Source: an uncultured Rhodopila sp. (GTDB lineage Bacteria > Pseudomonadota > Alphaproteobacteria > Acetobacterales > Acetobacteraceae). From it: a stretch of 64,000 nucleotides of DNA. The position numbers were made by a program, and so were the translations under genes. The notes under the pieces are model-generated. The model ran no database searches, had not been told where the DNA came from, and saw nothing but the letters and a program-made list of their open reading frames with translations. Below, in pieces: positions 40,027-47,195 of the stretch (the stretch's first letter is position 1; every line of letters starts with the position of its first letter). The stretch is taken from positions 186,001 to 250,000 of the forward strand of contig NZ_CAJATU010000199.1 in assembly GCF_903944925.1 (NCBI RefSeq), in the 5' to 3' direction.

Positions 40027-40052
40027 CCGTGGAGCGGGACATTGCTCCACGG
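40027..40052 (+). terminator. Hairpin after the rubrerythrin-like gene
   Basis: CCGTGGAGC and GCTCCACGG form a perfect 9-base stem around an 8-base loop, starting 4 bases after the stop. It has no T-run, so it may act as a U-less terminator or an mRNA 3' stabiliser. Confidence 0.5.
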
Positions 40053-40241
40053 TCAAAGCGCTTCGGAGAAAGCCCGGGGGTGGGCCATGACGTAACGATG
40101 ACTTCTTGGGTGGACTGATAAGTCTCCTGCCATTGTAGTCTCGTTCCGGCCTTGGAAGCTCCTATATGGAACCTGGCCAGTCGTTCTGACTTGTCCCCGG
40201 GCGCGGCAACCTTAAGTCGCGCCTGGCTCAGGAGGCCTCCA

Positions 40242-40868
40242 ATGTCCGGTTTCTGTTACTACCTGCTCACGTTCGCCGAATCGCTTACCGCGGTCGTCGG
40301 TATCCGCTCGGTCTATGAACAGCCGCATTACGTCGTGGTCCAGGATCTCGGCCGCAACACCGAAATCCGCCGCTACGACCCGCGTGTGGCGATCGAGGCC
40401 ACGATCGAAGGCAAGACCCGCGACCGTGCCGCCAGCGAGGCGTTCGGCCTGTTGTTCCGCTATATCACCGGCGCCAACGCGGGCAGCGCGAAGATCGCCA
40501 TGACCGCCCCGGTGCAGACCGAGACGCAGCGCATCGCCATGACCGCGCCGGTGCAGACCGCGACGGACCCGTCGGGCACGCTGAACATGCGTTTCTTCCT
40601 GCCACACTCGGTTGCTGCGGCCGGCGCGCCGGCGCCGACGGACCCGCGCCTGCATCTGGTCGATGTGCCGGCGGAAACCGTCGCCGTCCTGCGCTACTCC
40701 GGCGTCGACAATGCCGGCGCCCGGGCCGAGAAAAAGGCGGAACTGCTGGATGTGCTGGCGAAGTCGCCGTGGAGGCCGGTGGGCGAGGTGTTCACGCTGA
40801 ACTACGACCCGCCGTTCACGATCCCCTTCCTGCGCCGCAACGAGGCCGCGGTCGACGTCACGAAGTAA
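40242..40868 (+). CDS. SOUL haem-binding family protein
   Basis: A 208-residue protein of the SOUL family, which binds haem or related tetrapyrroles in several members. Family marks are YEQPHYVVVQDLG, the doubled KIAMTAPVQTE / RIAMTAPVQTA segment, and NYDPPFTIPFLRRNEAAVDV at the C terminus. A hydrophobic N terminus (YYLLTFAESLTAVVGI) may be a membrane anchor or uncleaved signal. The start follows CAGGAGGCC. Its 3' end overlaps the convergent DUF2474 gene by 11 bases. Confidence 0.85.
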   Translation: MSGFCYYLLTFAESLTAVVGIRSVYEQPHYVVVQDLGRNTEIRRYDPRVAIEATIEGKTRDRAASEAFGLLFRYITGANAGSAKIAMTAPVQTETQRIAMTAPVQTATDPSGTLNMRFFLPHSVAAAGAPAPTDPRLHLVDVPAETVAVLRYSGVDNAGARAEKKAELLDVLAKSPWRPVGEVFTLNYDPPFTIPFLRRNEAAVDVTK

Positions 40869-40971
40869 GCCCGGCCATGTTCATCAGCATCCGCATCGAC
40901 AGGGCGGCGACGCCCACCACCGCGACGCTGATTGCCCAGATCGCCACCAGCCACGCCACGCGGCGCAGCAT
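40858..40971 (-). CDS. DUF2474 small membrane subunit of the bd-type oxidase
   Basis: A 37-residue single-helix protein: MLRRVAWLVAIWAISVAVV followed by GVAALSMRMLMNMAGLTS. It matches the DUF2474 pattern of tiny proteins encoded after cioAB, analogous to CydX of cytochrome bd. Its start overlaps the cioB stop as TGATG. It probably stabilises the oxidase in the inner membrane. Its last 11 bases overlap the end of the convergent SOUL gene. Confidence 0.8.
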   Translation of the reverse strand: MLRRVAWLVAIWAISVAVVGVAALSMRMLMNMAGLTS

Positions 40972-41978
40972 CAATGATAGCCTTCGCTGTCCGTCACCTT
41001 GCCGCGGAACACCCAATATGACCATCCGGTATAGATCAGGATCACCGGGACGATCAGCACCACGCCCACCAGCCCGAAGGCCAGGCTCGACTCCGGCGCG
41101 GCGGCGTCGCGGAATGACACGGCCGGCGGAATGATGTTCGGCCACAGGCTGATCGCCAACCCGCTATAGCCCAGGAACAGCAGGAACAGCGTCAGCAGGA
41201 ACGGCACCGCCCCCGGCTCTCCGTTCAGCCGCACCAGCAACTGCCACGCCGTCAGCACCACCAGGATCGGCACCGGGGCGAAATAATAGATGTTGGGGGC
41301 GGAGAACCACCGCGCGGCGATCGCCCCGTGCGCCAGCGGTGTCCACAGGCTGACGATGACGATCCCGGCCAGCAGCACCGGTGTGATCCAGCGCGCGGCG
41401 ACGATCATGCGCGCCTGCAACTGGCCCACGGTCTTCATCGTCAGCCAGGTGCTGCCGAGCAGCGCGTAGGCGACGACCACCCCGAGGCCGGTGAAGACGC
41501 TGAACGCCGACAGCCAGTCCAGCGCGCCGCCGCGATAGGACGGACCGGTCACCTTGAAGCCGGTAATGAACGCCCCGAGCGCCGCGCCCTGAAAGAACGC
41601 CGCGGTATACGAGCCGAAGGCGAAGGCCTTGCTCCAGAACGGGCGGTGCGCCTCGTCAGCCTTGAAGCGGAACTCGAACGCCACGCCGCGCAGAATCAGG
41701 CCCGTCAGCATCAGCACCAGGGGGATGTAGAGCGCGCTCAGCAGCACCGAATACGCCAGCGGAAATCCCGCCAGCAGGCCGCCTCCGCCCAGCACCAGCC
41801 AGGTCTCGTTGCCGTCCCACACGGGGGCGACGGTGTTGACCATGATGTCGCGGTCTTCGCGGCGCGGCACGAACGGAAACAGGATACCGATGCCCAGGTC
41901 GAAGCCGTCCATCACCACATACATCATCAGGCCGAAGGCGATGATCAGGACCCAGATCAGCGGCAGGTCGAGGGTCAT
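40971..41978 (-). CDS. cioB: Cyanide-insensitive quinol oxidase subunit II
   Basis: A 335-residue CydB/CioB protein with about eight to nine transmembrane helices. Diagnostic parts are LIIAFGLMMYVVMDGFDLGIG near the N terminus, PVWDGNETWLVLGGGGLLAGFP and GFKVTGPSYRGGALDWL. It is the second core subunit of a bd-type quinol oxidase, which reduces oxygen to water without proton pumping. It begins 3 bases after the cioA stop. Confidence 0.92.
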   Translation of the reverse strand: MTLDLPLIWVLIIAFGLMMYVVMDGFDLGIGILFPFVPRREDRDIMVNTVAPVWDGNETWLVLGGGGLLAGFPLAYSVLLSALYIPLVLMLTGLILRGVAFEFRFKADEAHRPFWSKAFAFGSYTAAFFQGAALGAFITGFKVTGPSYRGGALDWLSAFSVFTGLGVVVAYALLGSTWLTMKTVGQLQARMIVAARWITPVLLAGIVIVSLWTPLAHGAIAARWFSAPNIYYFAPVPILVVLTAWQLLVRLNGEPGAVPFLLTLFLLFLGYSGLAISLWPNIIPPAVSFRDAAAPESSLAFGLVGVVLIVPVILIYTGWSYWVFRGKVTDSEGYH

Positions 41979-41981
41979 GGA

Positions 41982-43406
41982 TCAGCCTCCCGGAATGATG
42001 GCGGTGGGGTCGATGTCCGGTGCCGCCGACAGCGGCCGGGACGGCCGGCCTCCCGGGCGCTCCTCCGCCGGGGCCGTGGCGCCGGTTTGCCTGTCGGGTC
42101 CGCGCGCCATCAGCTTCAGCAGATAGGTGATGCCGATGCCGAACACCCCGACATACAACACGATGAAGACCAGCAGGCTGGCGCTCATGGCCAGGGCCGA
42201 GTGGTCGGACACCCCCTGCGCCGTCAGCATGACGTTGTAGACGACCCAGGGCTGGCGGCCGATCTCGGTGGTCATCCAGCCGGCGAGGATGGCGACGATG
42301 CCGGACGGCCCCATCGCCGTGGCGAACCAAAGGAACGGCCGCTGCCGGTACAGGGCGCCGCGCCAGCGCAGCCAGGCGCCGCCCAGGCCGAGCAGCAGCA
42401 TCAGTCCCCCGAGGCCGACCATGACCCGGAAGGTCCAGAAGACGATGGCGGAATTGGGCCGCTCGTCGGGGGGAAAGTCGTCGAGGCCGCGGATCTGGCC
42501 GTCCCAGGTATGGGTCAGGATCAGGCTGCCGAGATGCGGGATTTCGACCGCGTCCCGGGTCACCGCGGCTTTCATGTCGGGCCAGCCGAACAGGATCAGC
42601 GGCACGCTCTCACCCGGCGTGTTGGACCAGTGGCCCTCGACCGCGGCGATCTTGGCGGGCTGGTATTGCAGGGTGTTCAGGCCGTGCTGGTCGCCGGCGA
42701 GGATCTGGATCGGCGCGGTGGCGAGCACCATCCACATCGCCATGGAGAACATCGTCCGCACCCGCGGGTTGTCGCGGCCGTGCAGCAGGTTCCAGGCACC
42801 CGCGGCGGCGACGTAGAGCGCGGTGGCGAGGTAGGCGGCCAGGCCCATGTGCAGCAGGCGGTACGGAAACGACGGGTTGAAGATGATCTGCCACCAGTCC
42901 ACCGGCACCATGCGACCGCCCTCGATGGCATAGCCCTGTGGCGTCTGCATCCAACTGTTCGAGGCCAGAATCCAGGTCATGGAGATCAGCGTACCGGCGG
43001 CGACCATCAGGGTGGCGAAGAAATGCAGCCCCGGGCCGACTTTCTTCCAGCCGAACAGCATGACGCCGAGGAATCCTGCCTCCAGGAAAAAGGCGGTGAG
43101 CGCCTCATAGGCCAGCAGCGGCCCGGTGATGCCTCCGGCATAGGTGGAGAAATAGCTCCAGTTGGTGCCGAACTGGTAGGCCATCACCAGGCCGGAGACG
43201 ACGCCCATGGCGAAGTTGACGGCGAAGACCTTGGACCAAAAATGGTACAGATCGACGTAGACCGCATCCTTGCGAATTAGCCAAAGCGCTTCGAGCACGG
43301 CGAGGTAGCTGGCCATGCCGATGGTGACGGCGGGGAAAACGATATGGAAGGAAACGGTGAAGCCGAACTGGATGCGTGCCAAGGTGAGCGGATCAAGGTG
43401 CATCAT
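41982..43406 (-). CDS. cioA: Cyanide-insensitive quinol oxidase subunit I
   Basis: A 474-residue CydA/CioA protein, the haem-bearing subunit. The N terminus has LARIQFGFTVSFHIVFPAVTIG with the conserved His ligand, then MGVVSGLVMAYQFGTNWS. The quinol-binding loop GDQHGLNTLQYQPAKIAAVEG is of the short type, as in CioA rather than E. coli CydA. A start two codons wide (ATGATG) at 43401-43406 follows AGAGGGACGCC. A perfect FNR-type box lies about 150 bases upstream. Confidence 0.93.
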   Translation of the reverse strand: MMHLDPLTLARIQFGFTVSFHIVFPAVTIGMASYLAVLEALWLIRKDAVYVDLYHFWSKVFAVNFAMGVVSGLVMAYQFGTNWSYFSTYAGGITGPLLAYEALTAFFLEAGFLGVMLFGWKKVGPGLHFFATLMVAAGTLISMTWILASNSWMQTPQGYAIEGGRMVPVDWWQIIFNPSFPYRLLHMGLAAYLATALYVAAAGAWNLLHGRDNPRVRTMFSMAMWMVLATAPIQILAGDQHGLNTLQYQPAKIAAVEGHWSNTPGESVPLILFGWPDMKAAVTRDAVEIPHLGSLILTHTWDGQIRGLDDFPPDERPNSAIVFWTFRVMVGLGGLMLLLGLGGAWLRWRGALYRQRPFLWFATAMGPSGIVAILAGWMTTEIGRQPWVVYNVMLTAQGVSDHSALAMSASLLVFIVLYVGVFGIGITYLLKLMARGPDRQTGATAPAEERPGGRPSRPLSAAPDIDPTAIIPGG

Positions 43407-43768
43407 TGGCGTCCCTCTGTTCTTGCGAAGGATGTCAGACCATCCGGCCTATACGCAATAGCGGAATGAGTCTGTCGACGAACGCGTGGTGAGGCCGATG
43501 TGTGGGTCAGGGTAGCGCCAGCCAGCGGGGCGGTGTTGCAGCCGTCCCCATTGATCCATATCAATATAATGATGATGGAATAATGTCATAATCAACTTGT
43601 TAGCCGAACCGCGGCCCCTCAGCGGTTGAATTGGGGAAGCAACGGCCGTCGGACGGCACGCAGGTCACCTTCCCGATGGCGGATCGGCTGGTGGTCCGGG
43701 GAACGTCGGCTCCGTCAGGTTTCTTCGCGGCGACCTGCAACCGAGTAACCGAAGGGGTCATCATTCAC
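43407..43768 (-). other. Divergent intergenic region, cioA / Hint protein
   Basis: The middle (43545-43600) is AT-rich, contains TATAAT and TATATT-like hexamers on the two strands, and carries the FNR-type box at 43551. The Hint frame is open upstream to 43631 but lacks signal-like sequence there. No other gene is supported. Confidence 0.5.
43551..43564. promoter_or_regulatory. Perfect FNR/ANR-type box
   Basis: TTGATCCATATCAA matches the FNR consensus TTGAT-N4-ATCAA exactly. It is 151 bases upstream of the cioA start and 205 bases upstream of the Hint gene start. A TATAAT at 43565-43570 touches it on the plus strand, and a TATATT on the minus strand is next to it, so bound regulator would occlude either promoter. 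ANR represses cioAB in Pseudomonas aeruginosa; the same arrangement is inferred here. Confidence 0.75.
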
Positions 43769-46108
43769 ATGCTCACAAAGCTTCTTTTTTTGGGACAAGA
43801 CACCGGTCTGTGGTCCTTCGACGAGGCATCGGGCGTCGCATCCTTGCTACAGGCCGGCGCGACAGGCGGTGAGTTCCACCTCGTTTCCGATGGAACCACG
43901 GCGTATTTCGCACTCCAGCCCCCCTCTGCAAGTGTGACTTCGGACACGCAGCTCTGGACGACAAACGGCACTGCCGGCGGGACGCGCCTGGTAACCAACC
44001 TGCCCCAAGCCATGTCGGCGACGGGCAGTGCTGACATCCGGAGCATGCTGCCGCTGCCCGGTGGCGAGGTAGCGTTCAGCTACACCGACGGCGCCACGAC
44101 CTCGGTCTATGTCAGCGACGGCACTGCGGCCGGCACCAGGGCGGTCAGCGGCTACAGCGGCGCGGACCCGGTGATCAGCGCGGCCGGAGCGGCGGTGATG
44201 GGCCCGTCGCTGTTGTTTCTCGACCGGTTCAGCGGGCTGTGGACAGTCGATCCGTCGACGGCGGTGGCAACCCACCTGATTGCCAGCGGCGCCGGCGCGG
44301 CCATCAATGACTGGGCCAACCTGGCCGTGGACGGTGGCTATGTCTATTTCGGCCTGCAGGCGCCGGGAGCGGGCGCAAACACGACGACTCAGCTCTGGCG
44401 CAGCGACGGCACCGCCGGCGGCACGCAACTGGTCGAAACCTTTGCCGACAACTCGGGCGCCGGCGTCATCGGCACCGAGCAGGATCGCGCTGGAATCTTG
44501 GGCGTTACCACCCTTGCGAACGGTCAACTGGCGATCAGCACCTTCGATGGCGCGCATTATCAGGTTTACCTGAGCAACGGCACCGCGGCCGGCACCGCGG
44601 TCGTGACCGGATACACCGGCGATCTTGGGGCCTACCTCGGTCCGGATGGCACAAGCGAAGTCGGCGGTGCGCTGGTGTTCCAAGCGGCCGATCCGCTTGC
44701 GCTCCTGGGTCAGCTCAACCAGGACGAGGTCTGGTCGTTGAACGAGGCGACCGGGGTGACGACGGAACTGGCCAGCGGCTCCATCGGCGACTGGTCGGTC
44801 AACCAGGCGGTGATAGGCGGCAACGTCTACTATACTCTCCAGGTCGAAGGTGCCGCGGCCGCCAATGAGACGCAGCTTTGGGCAACGGACGGCACTCCGG
44901 CGGGAACCCGACTGGCGGTGACGCTGCCCGCAGCGACGACGGACCATGTTGACGCGGGCATCCAGACGATGATGCCGACGGCCGGAGACCAACTGGCGGT
45001 GAACTTCTTCAACGGGTTGACCGATTTGGTCGGGACGACGGACGGCACCCAGTCGGGCACCAAGGCGATGGCGGCCTATGCCGGGGGGTTCGCCGGCTTC
45101 GGCACCGGGCTTTCCGCCGAGATAGGCGATTCGATCCCCTGCTTCTGTCCCGGCACACTGATCCTGACCCCGGACGGCGAGCGCGCGGTCGAGACGTTGC
45201 GCATTGGCGATCTCTTGCGGTCGGCAACGGGCGAATCGCGGCCAATCGTCTGGATCGGCTCCGGCCGCGTGCTGCTGCGGCGCGGCCAACGCTGCGCAGC
45301 CACCCCGGTGATCGTCCGCCGCGGGGCGCTTGGCCTCGATGTGCCGCATCACGACCTGCACATAACCAAGGGGCACTCGCTGTTCACCGACGATGTGCTG
45401 ATCCCGGCGGAGTTCCTGGTCAATCACCGCTCGATCCGGTGGGACGATCACGCGCAGGCGGTGGAATTCTATCATATCGAATTGGACACGCACGCTGTGC
45501 TGCTGGCGAACGGCGCGCCGGCGGAGAGCTACCGTGACGACGGCAATCGCTGGCTGTTTCAGAATGCCAATAGCGGCTGGGCAATGCCGCCGAAGCCGTC
45601 CTGCGCGCCGGTTTTGACGGGCGGTCCGATCGTGGATGCCGTCTGGCGGCGGCTGCTGGACCGCGCCGGCCGGCGGCCGGGTATGCCACTGACCGGCGAT
45701 CCCGATCTCCATCTTCTGGTCGATGGAACCCGTCTCGATGCGGAGGTGCGGACCGGTGGTTTCCATGTTTTCAGTCTTCCCCGGGCGCCGGACGAAATGC
45801 GGATTGTCTCACGCTCCGCCGCGCCGCAGGAGCTGGGGCTGGCTCGTGATCCCCGCTGCCTGGGTGTCGCTGTGCGGCGGATTATCCTGCGGCAGCAGAC
45901 GCGGTGCCGGAAATTCGGCGCGGAGAACGAGCTGCTGCTCGAAGGCTTCCACGGGTTCGAGGCCGATGAGGGATTTCGGTGGACGAATGGCGACGCGCTG
46001 TTGCCGCCTGAGATGTTCGCCGGTCTTGCCGGATCCATTGAGGTGGTGCTGCAAATCGGTGGGACCGCGCAATACGTCGAAGGGTTTGCGGCGTCCCGTG
46101 CGGCATAG
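43769..46108 (+). CDS. Hint-domain protein with TDGTxxGT repeats
   Basis: A 779-residue protein. The first 450 residues hold repeats of the type TQLW-x2-DGT-x-GGT-x-LV (near 43946, 44389 and 44872), each paired with a VYVSDGTAAGT-like copy (44105, 44566, 45022), probably a beta-propeller. From about residue 457 follows a Hedgehog/intein (Hint_2) domain: IPCFCPGTLILTPDGERAVE, then ITKGHSLFTDDVLIPAEFL with the conserved His. The last 180 residues are a non-repetitive domain. Hint_2 proteins are common in Acetobacteraceae and Rhodobacterales; autoprocessing is possible but unproven. The ATG at 43769 follows GAAGGGG. No classical signal peptide is present. Confidence 0.82.
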   Translation: MLTKLLFLGQDTGLWSFDEASGVASLLQAGATGGEFHLVSDGTTAYFALQPPSASVTSDTQLWTTNGTAGGTRLVTNLPQAMSATGSADIRSMLPLPGGEVAFSYTDGATTSVYVSDGTAAGTRAVSGYSGADPVISAAGAAVMGPSLLFLDRFSGLWTVDPSTAVATHLIASGAGAAINDWANLAVDGGYVYFGLQAPGAGANTTTQLWRSDGTAGGTQLVETFADNSGAGVIGTEQDRAGILGVTTLANGQLAISTFDGAHYQVYLSNGTAAGTAVVTGYTGDLGAYLGPDGTSEVGGALVFQAADPLALLGQLNQDEVWSLNEATGVTTELASGSIGDWSVNQAVIGGNVYYTLQVEGAAAANETQLWATDGTPAGTRLAVTLPAATTDHVDAGIQTMMPTAGDQLAVNFFNGLTDLVGTTDGTQSGTKAMAAYAGGFAGFGTGLSAEIGDSIPCFCPGTLILTPDGERAVETLRIGDLLRSATGESRPIVWIGSGRVLLRRGQRCAATPVIVRRGALGLDVPHHDLHITKGHSLFTDDVLIPAEFLVNHRSIRWDDHAQAVEFYHIELDTHAVLLANGAPAESYRDDGNRWLFQNANSGWAMPPKPSCAPVLTGGPIVDAVWRRLLDRAGRRPGMPLTGDPDLHLLVDGTRLDAEVRTGGFHVFSLPRAPDEMRIVSRSAAPQELGLARDPRCLGVAVRRIILRQQTRCRKFGAENELLLEGFHGFEADEGFRWTNGDALLPPEMFAGLAGSIEVVLQIGGTAQYVEGFAASRAA

Positions 46109-46237
46109 CTGTGGCCCGCGCTCAGCCACAATGATGGCCTCGTGGTGGGGGCGTGGCGACGTGGCTCGCCCGCACCACCGATCCGTGTCGCCTTGTGGTC
46201 TGTTCGTTGGTCGGCGAAGCCGCCGGCCGCCGTCCAC

Positions 46238-46265
46238 AAAAAAGGGCGGGGAATGACCCCCGCCC
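46238..46265 (-). terminator. Rho-independent terminator of the Bax-inhibitor-like gene
   Basis: On the minus strand GGGCGGGGGTCATTCCCCGCCC is followed by TTTTTT: a GC-rich hairpin with a T-run, 24 bases beyond the stop of the 46290 gene. Confidence 0.85.
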
Positions 46266-46289
46266 TGCACACCGTCCGCGTCCCACGGA

Positions 46290-47057
46290 TCAGTTGTTGT
46301 TCCTGTTGCCCATGAGCTGCAGCAGCAGCATGAACAGATTGATGAAGTTCAGATAGAGGCTCAGCGCATCGTAGACGCTGCGCTTGGCCGCGCCGCCGAA
46401 GCCCTCGGCATAGGCGAACTGCTGGTAATCCGACTTGATCCGCTGCGTGTCATAGGCGGTCAGGCCGGTGAAGACGAGCACGCCGATGATGCTGAGTGCG
46501 AACTGCAGCGCGCTGCTCTGAACGAACAGATTGACCAGGCTTGCGATGATGATGCCGAAAAGGCCCATGATCAGGAAGCTGCCGATCTTCGTCAGGTCGG
46601 TCTTAGTCGCGTAGCCGTAGAGGCTGGTCGCGGCGAAGGTGGCGGCCGTGATGAAGAACACCCGGACGATCGATTCGCTGGTGTAGATCAGGAAGATGTT
46701 CGTCAGGCTGGCACCCATCGCGGCGCAGAACACCCAGAACAGTGCCTGCGCGGCCGTCGTGGACAGCCGGTTCACGCCGAGCGAAAGCACCAGCACGAAA
46801 GCCAGCGGCGCGAACATCGCGATCATCGCCAGCATCGTCGGGTGATGCGCGAAGCCGAACGGCGTCTGCACCAGCGGATAGAAGGCGTTGATCAGCGGCG
46901 TGTTGGCGATGCCGTAGGCGACCACACCGGTCAGCAACAAGCCTGACGCCATCCAATTGTAAACCCGCAGCATGTAAGCCCGTAGGCCGGCGTCGAACAC
47001 CGCCGTCGTTGCGGCCGAGGACCTGGGATAGGCCTCGTATTGCGGACTGTAAGCCAT
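46290..47057 (-). CDS. Bax inhibitor-1 / YccA family membrane protein
   Basis: A 255-residue protein with seven hydrophobic helices. Family marks are AYMLRVYNWMASGLLLTGVVAYG at the N terminus, ALSIIGVLVFTGLTAYDTQRIK near residue 190, and DALSLYLNFINLFMLLLQLMG at the end. Family members are pH-dependent calcium leak channels or modulators of membrane protease FtsH. The ATG at 47057 follows AAGGAAACAGGGAACC. It is monocistronic and closed by a clear terminator. Confidence 0.9.
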   Translation of the reverse strand: MAYSPQYEAYPRSSAATTAVFDAGLRAYMLRVYNWMASGLLLTGVVAYGIANTPLINAFYPLVQTPFGFAHHPTMLAMIAMFAPLAFVLVLSLGVNRLSTTAAQALFWVFCAAMGASLTNIFLIYTSESIVRVFFITAATFAATSLYGYATKTDLTKIGSFLIMGLFGIIIASLVNLFVQSSALQFALSIIGVLVFTGLTAYDTQRIKSDYQQFAYAEGFGGAAKRSVYDALSLYLNFINLFMLLLQLMGNRNNN

Positions 47058-47195
47058 GGTTCCCTGTTTCCTTTCGAGCATAAGCCCGCGTTGGTTATAC
47101 CCAATCACCCGTCCGGCATAGTGACCAGCCGGAGACCAACCGGGACGGTTCAAACACTGTCCGTCAGCGGGGCCGGACGGAACGCACTATCTGCG

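Noticed and set aside
40494-40560. 28-base near-perfect repeat with 39-base period in the SOUL gene (IAMTAPVQT twice)
   Set aside because: Many bacterial SOUL proteins contain two IAMTAPV copies, so this is a family feature rather than a new duplication.
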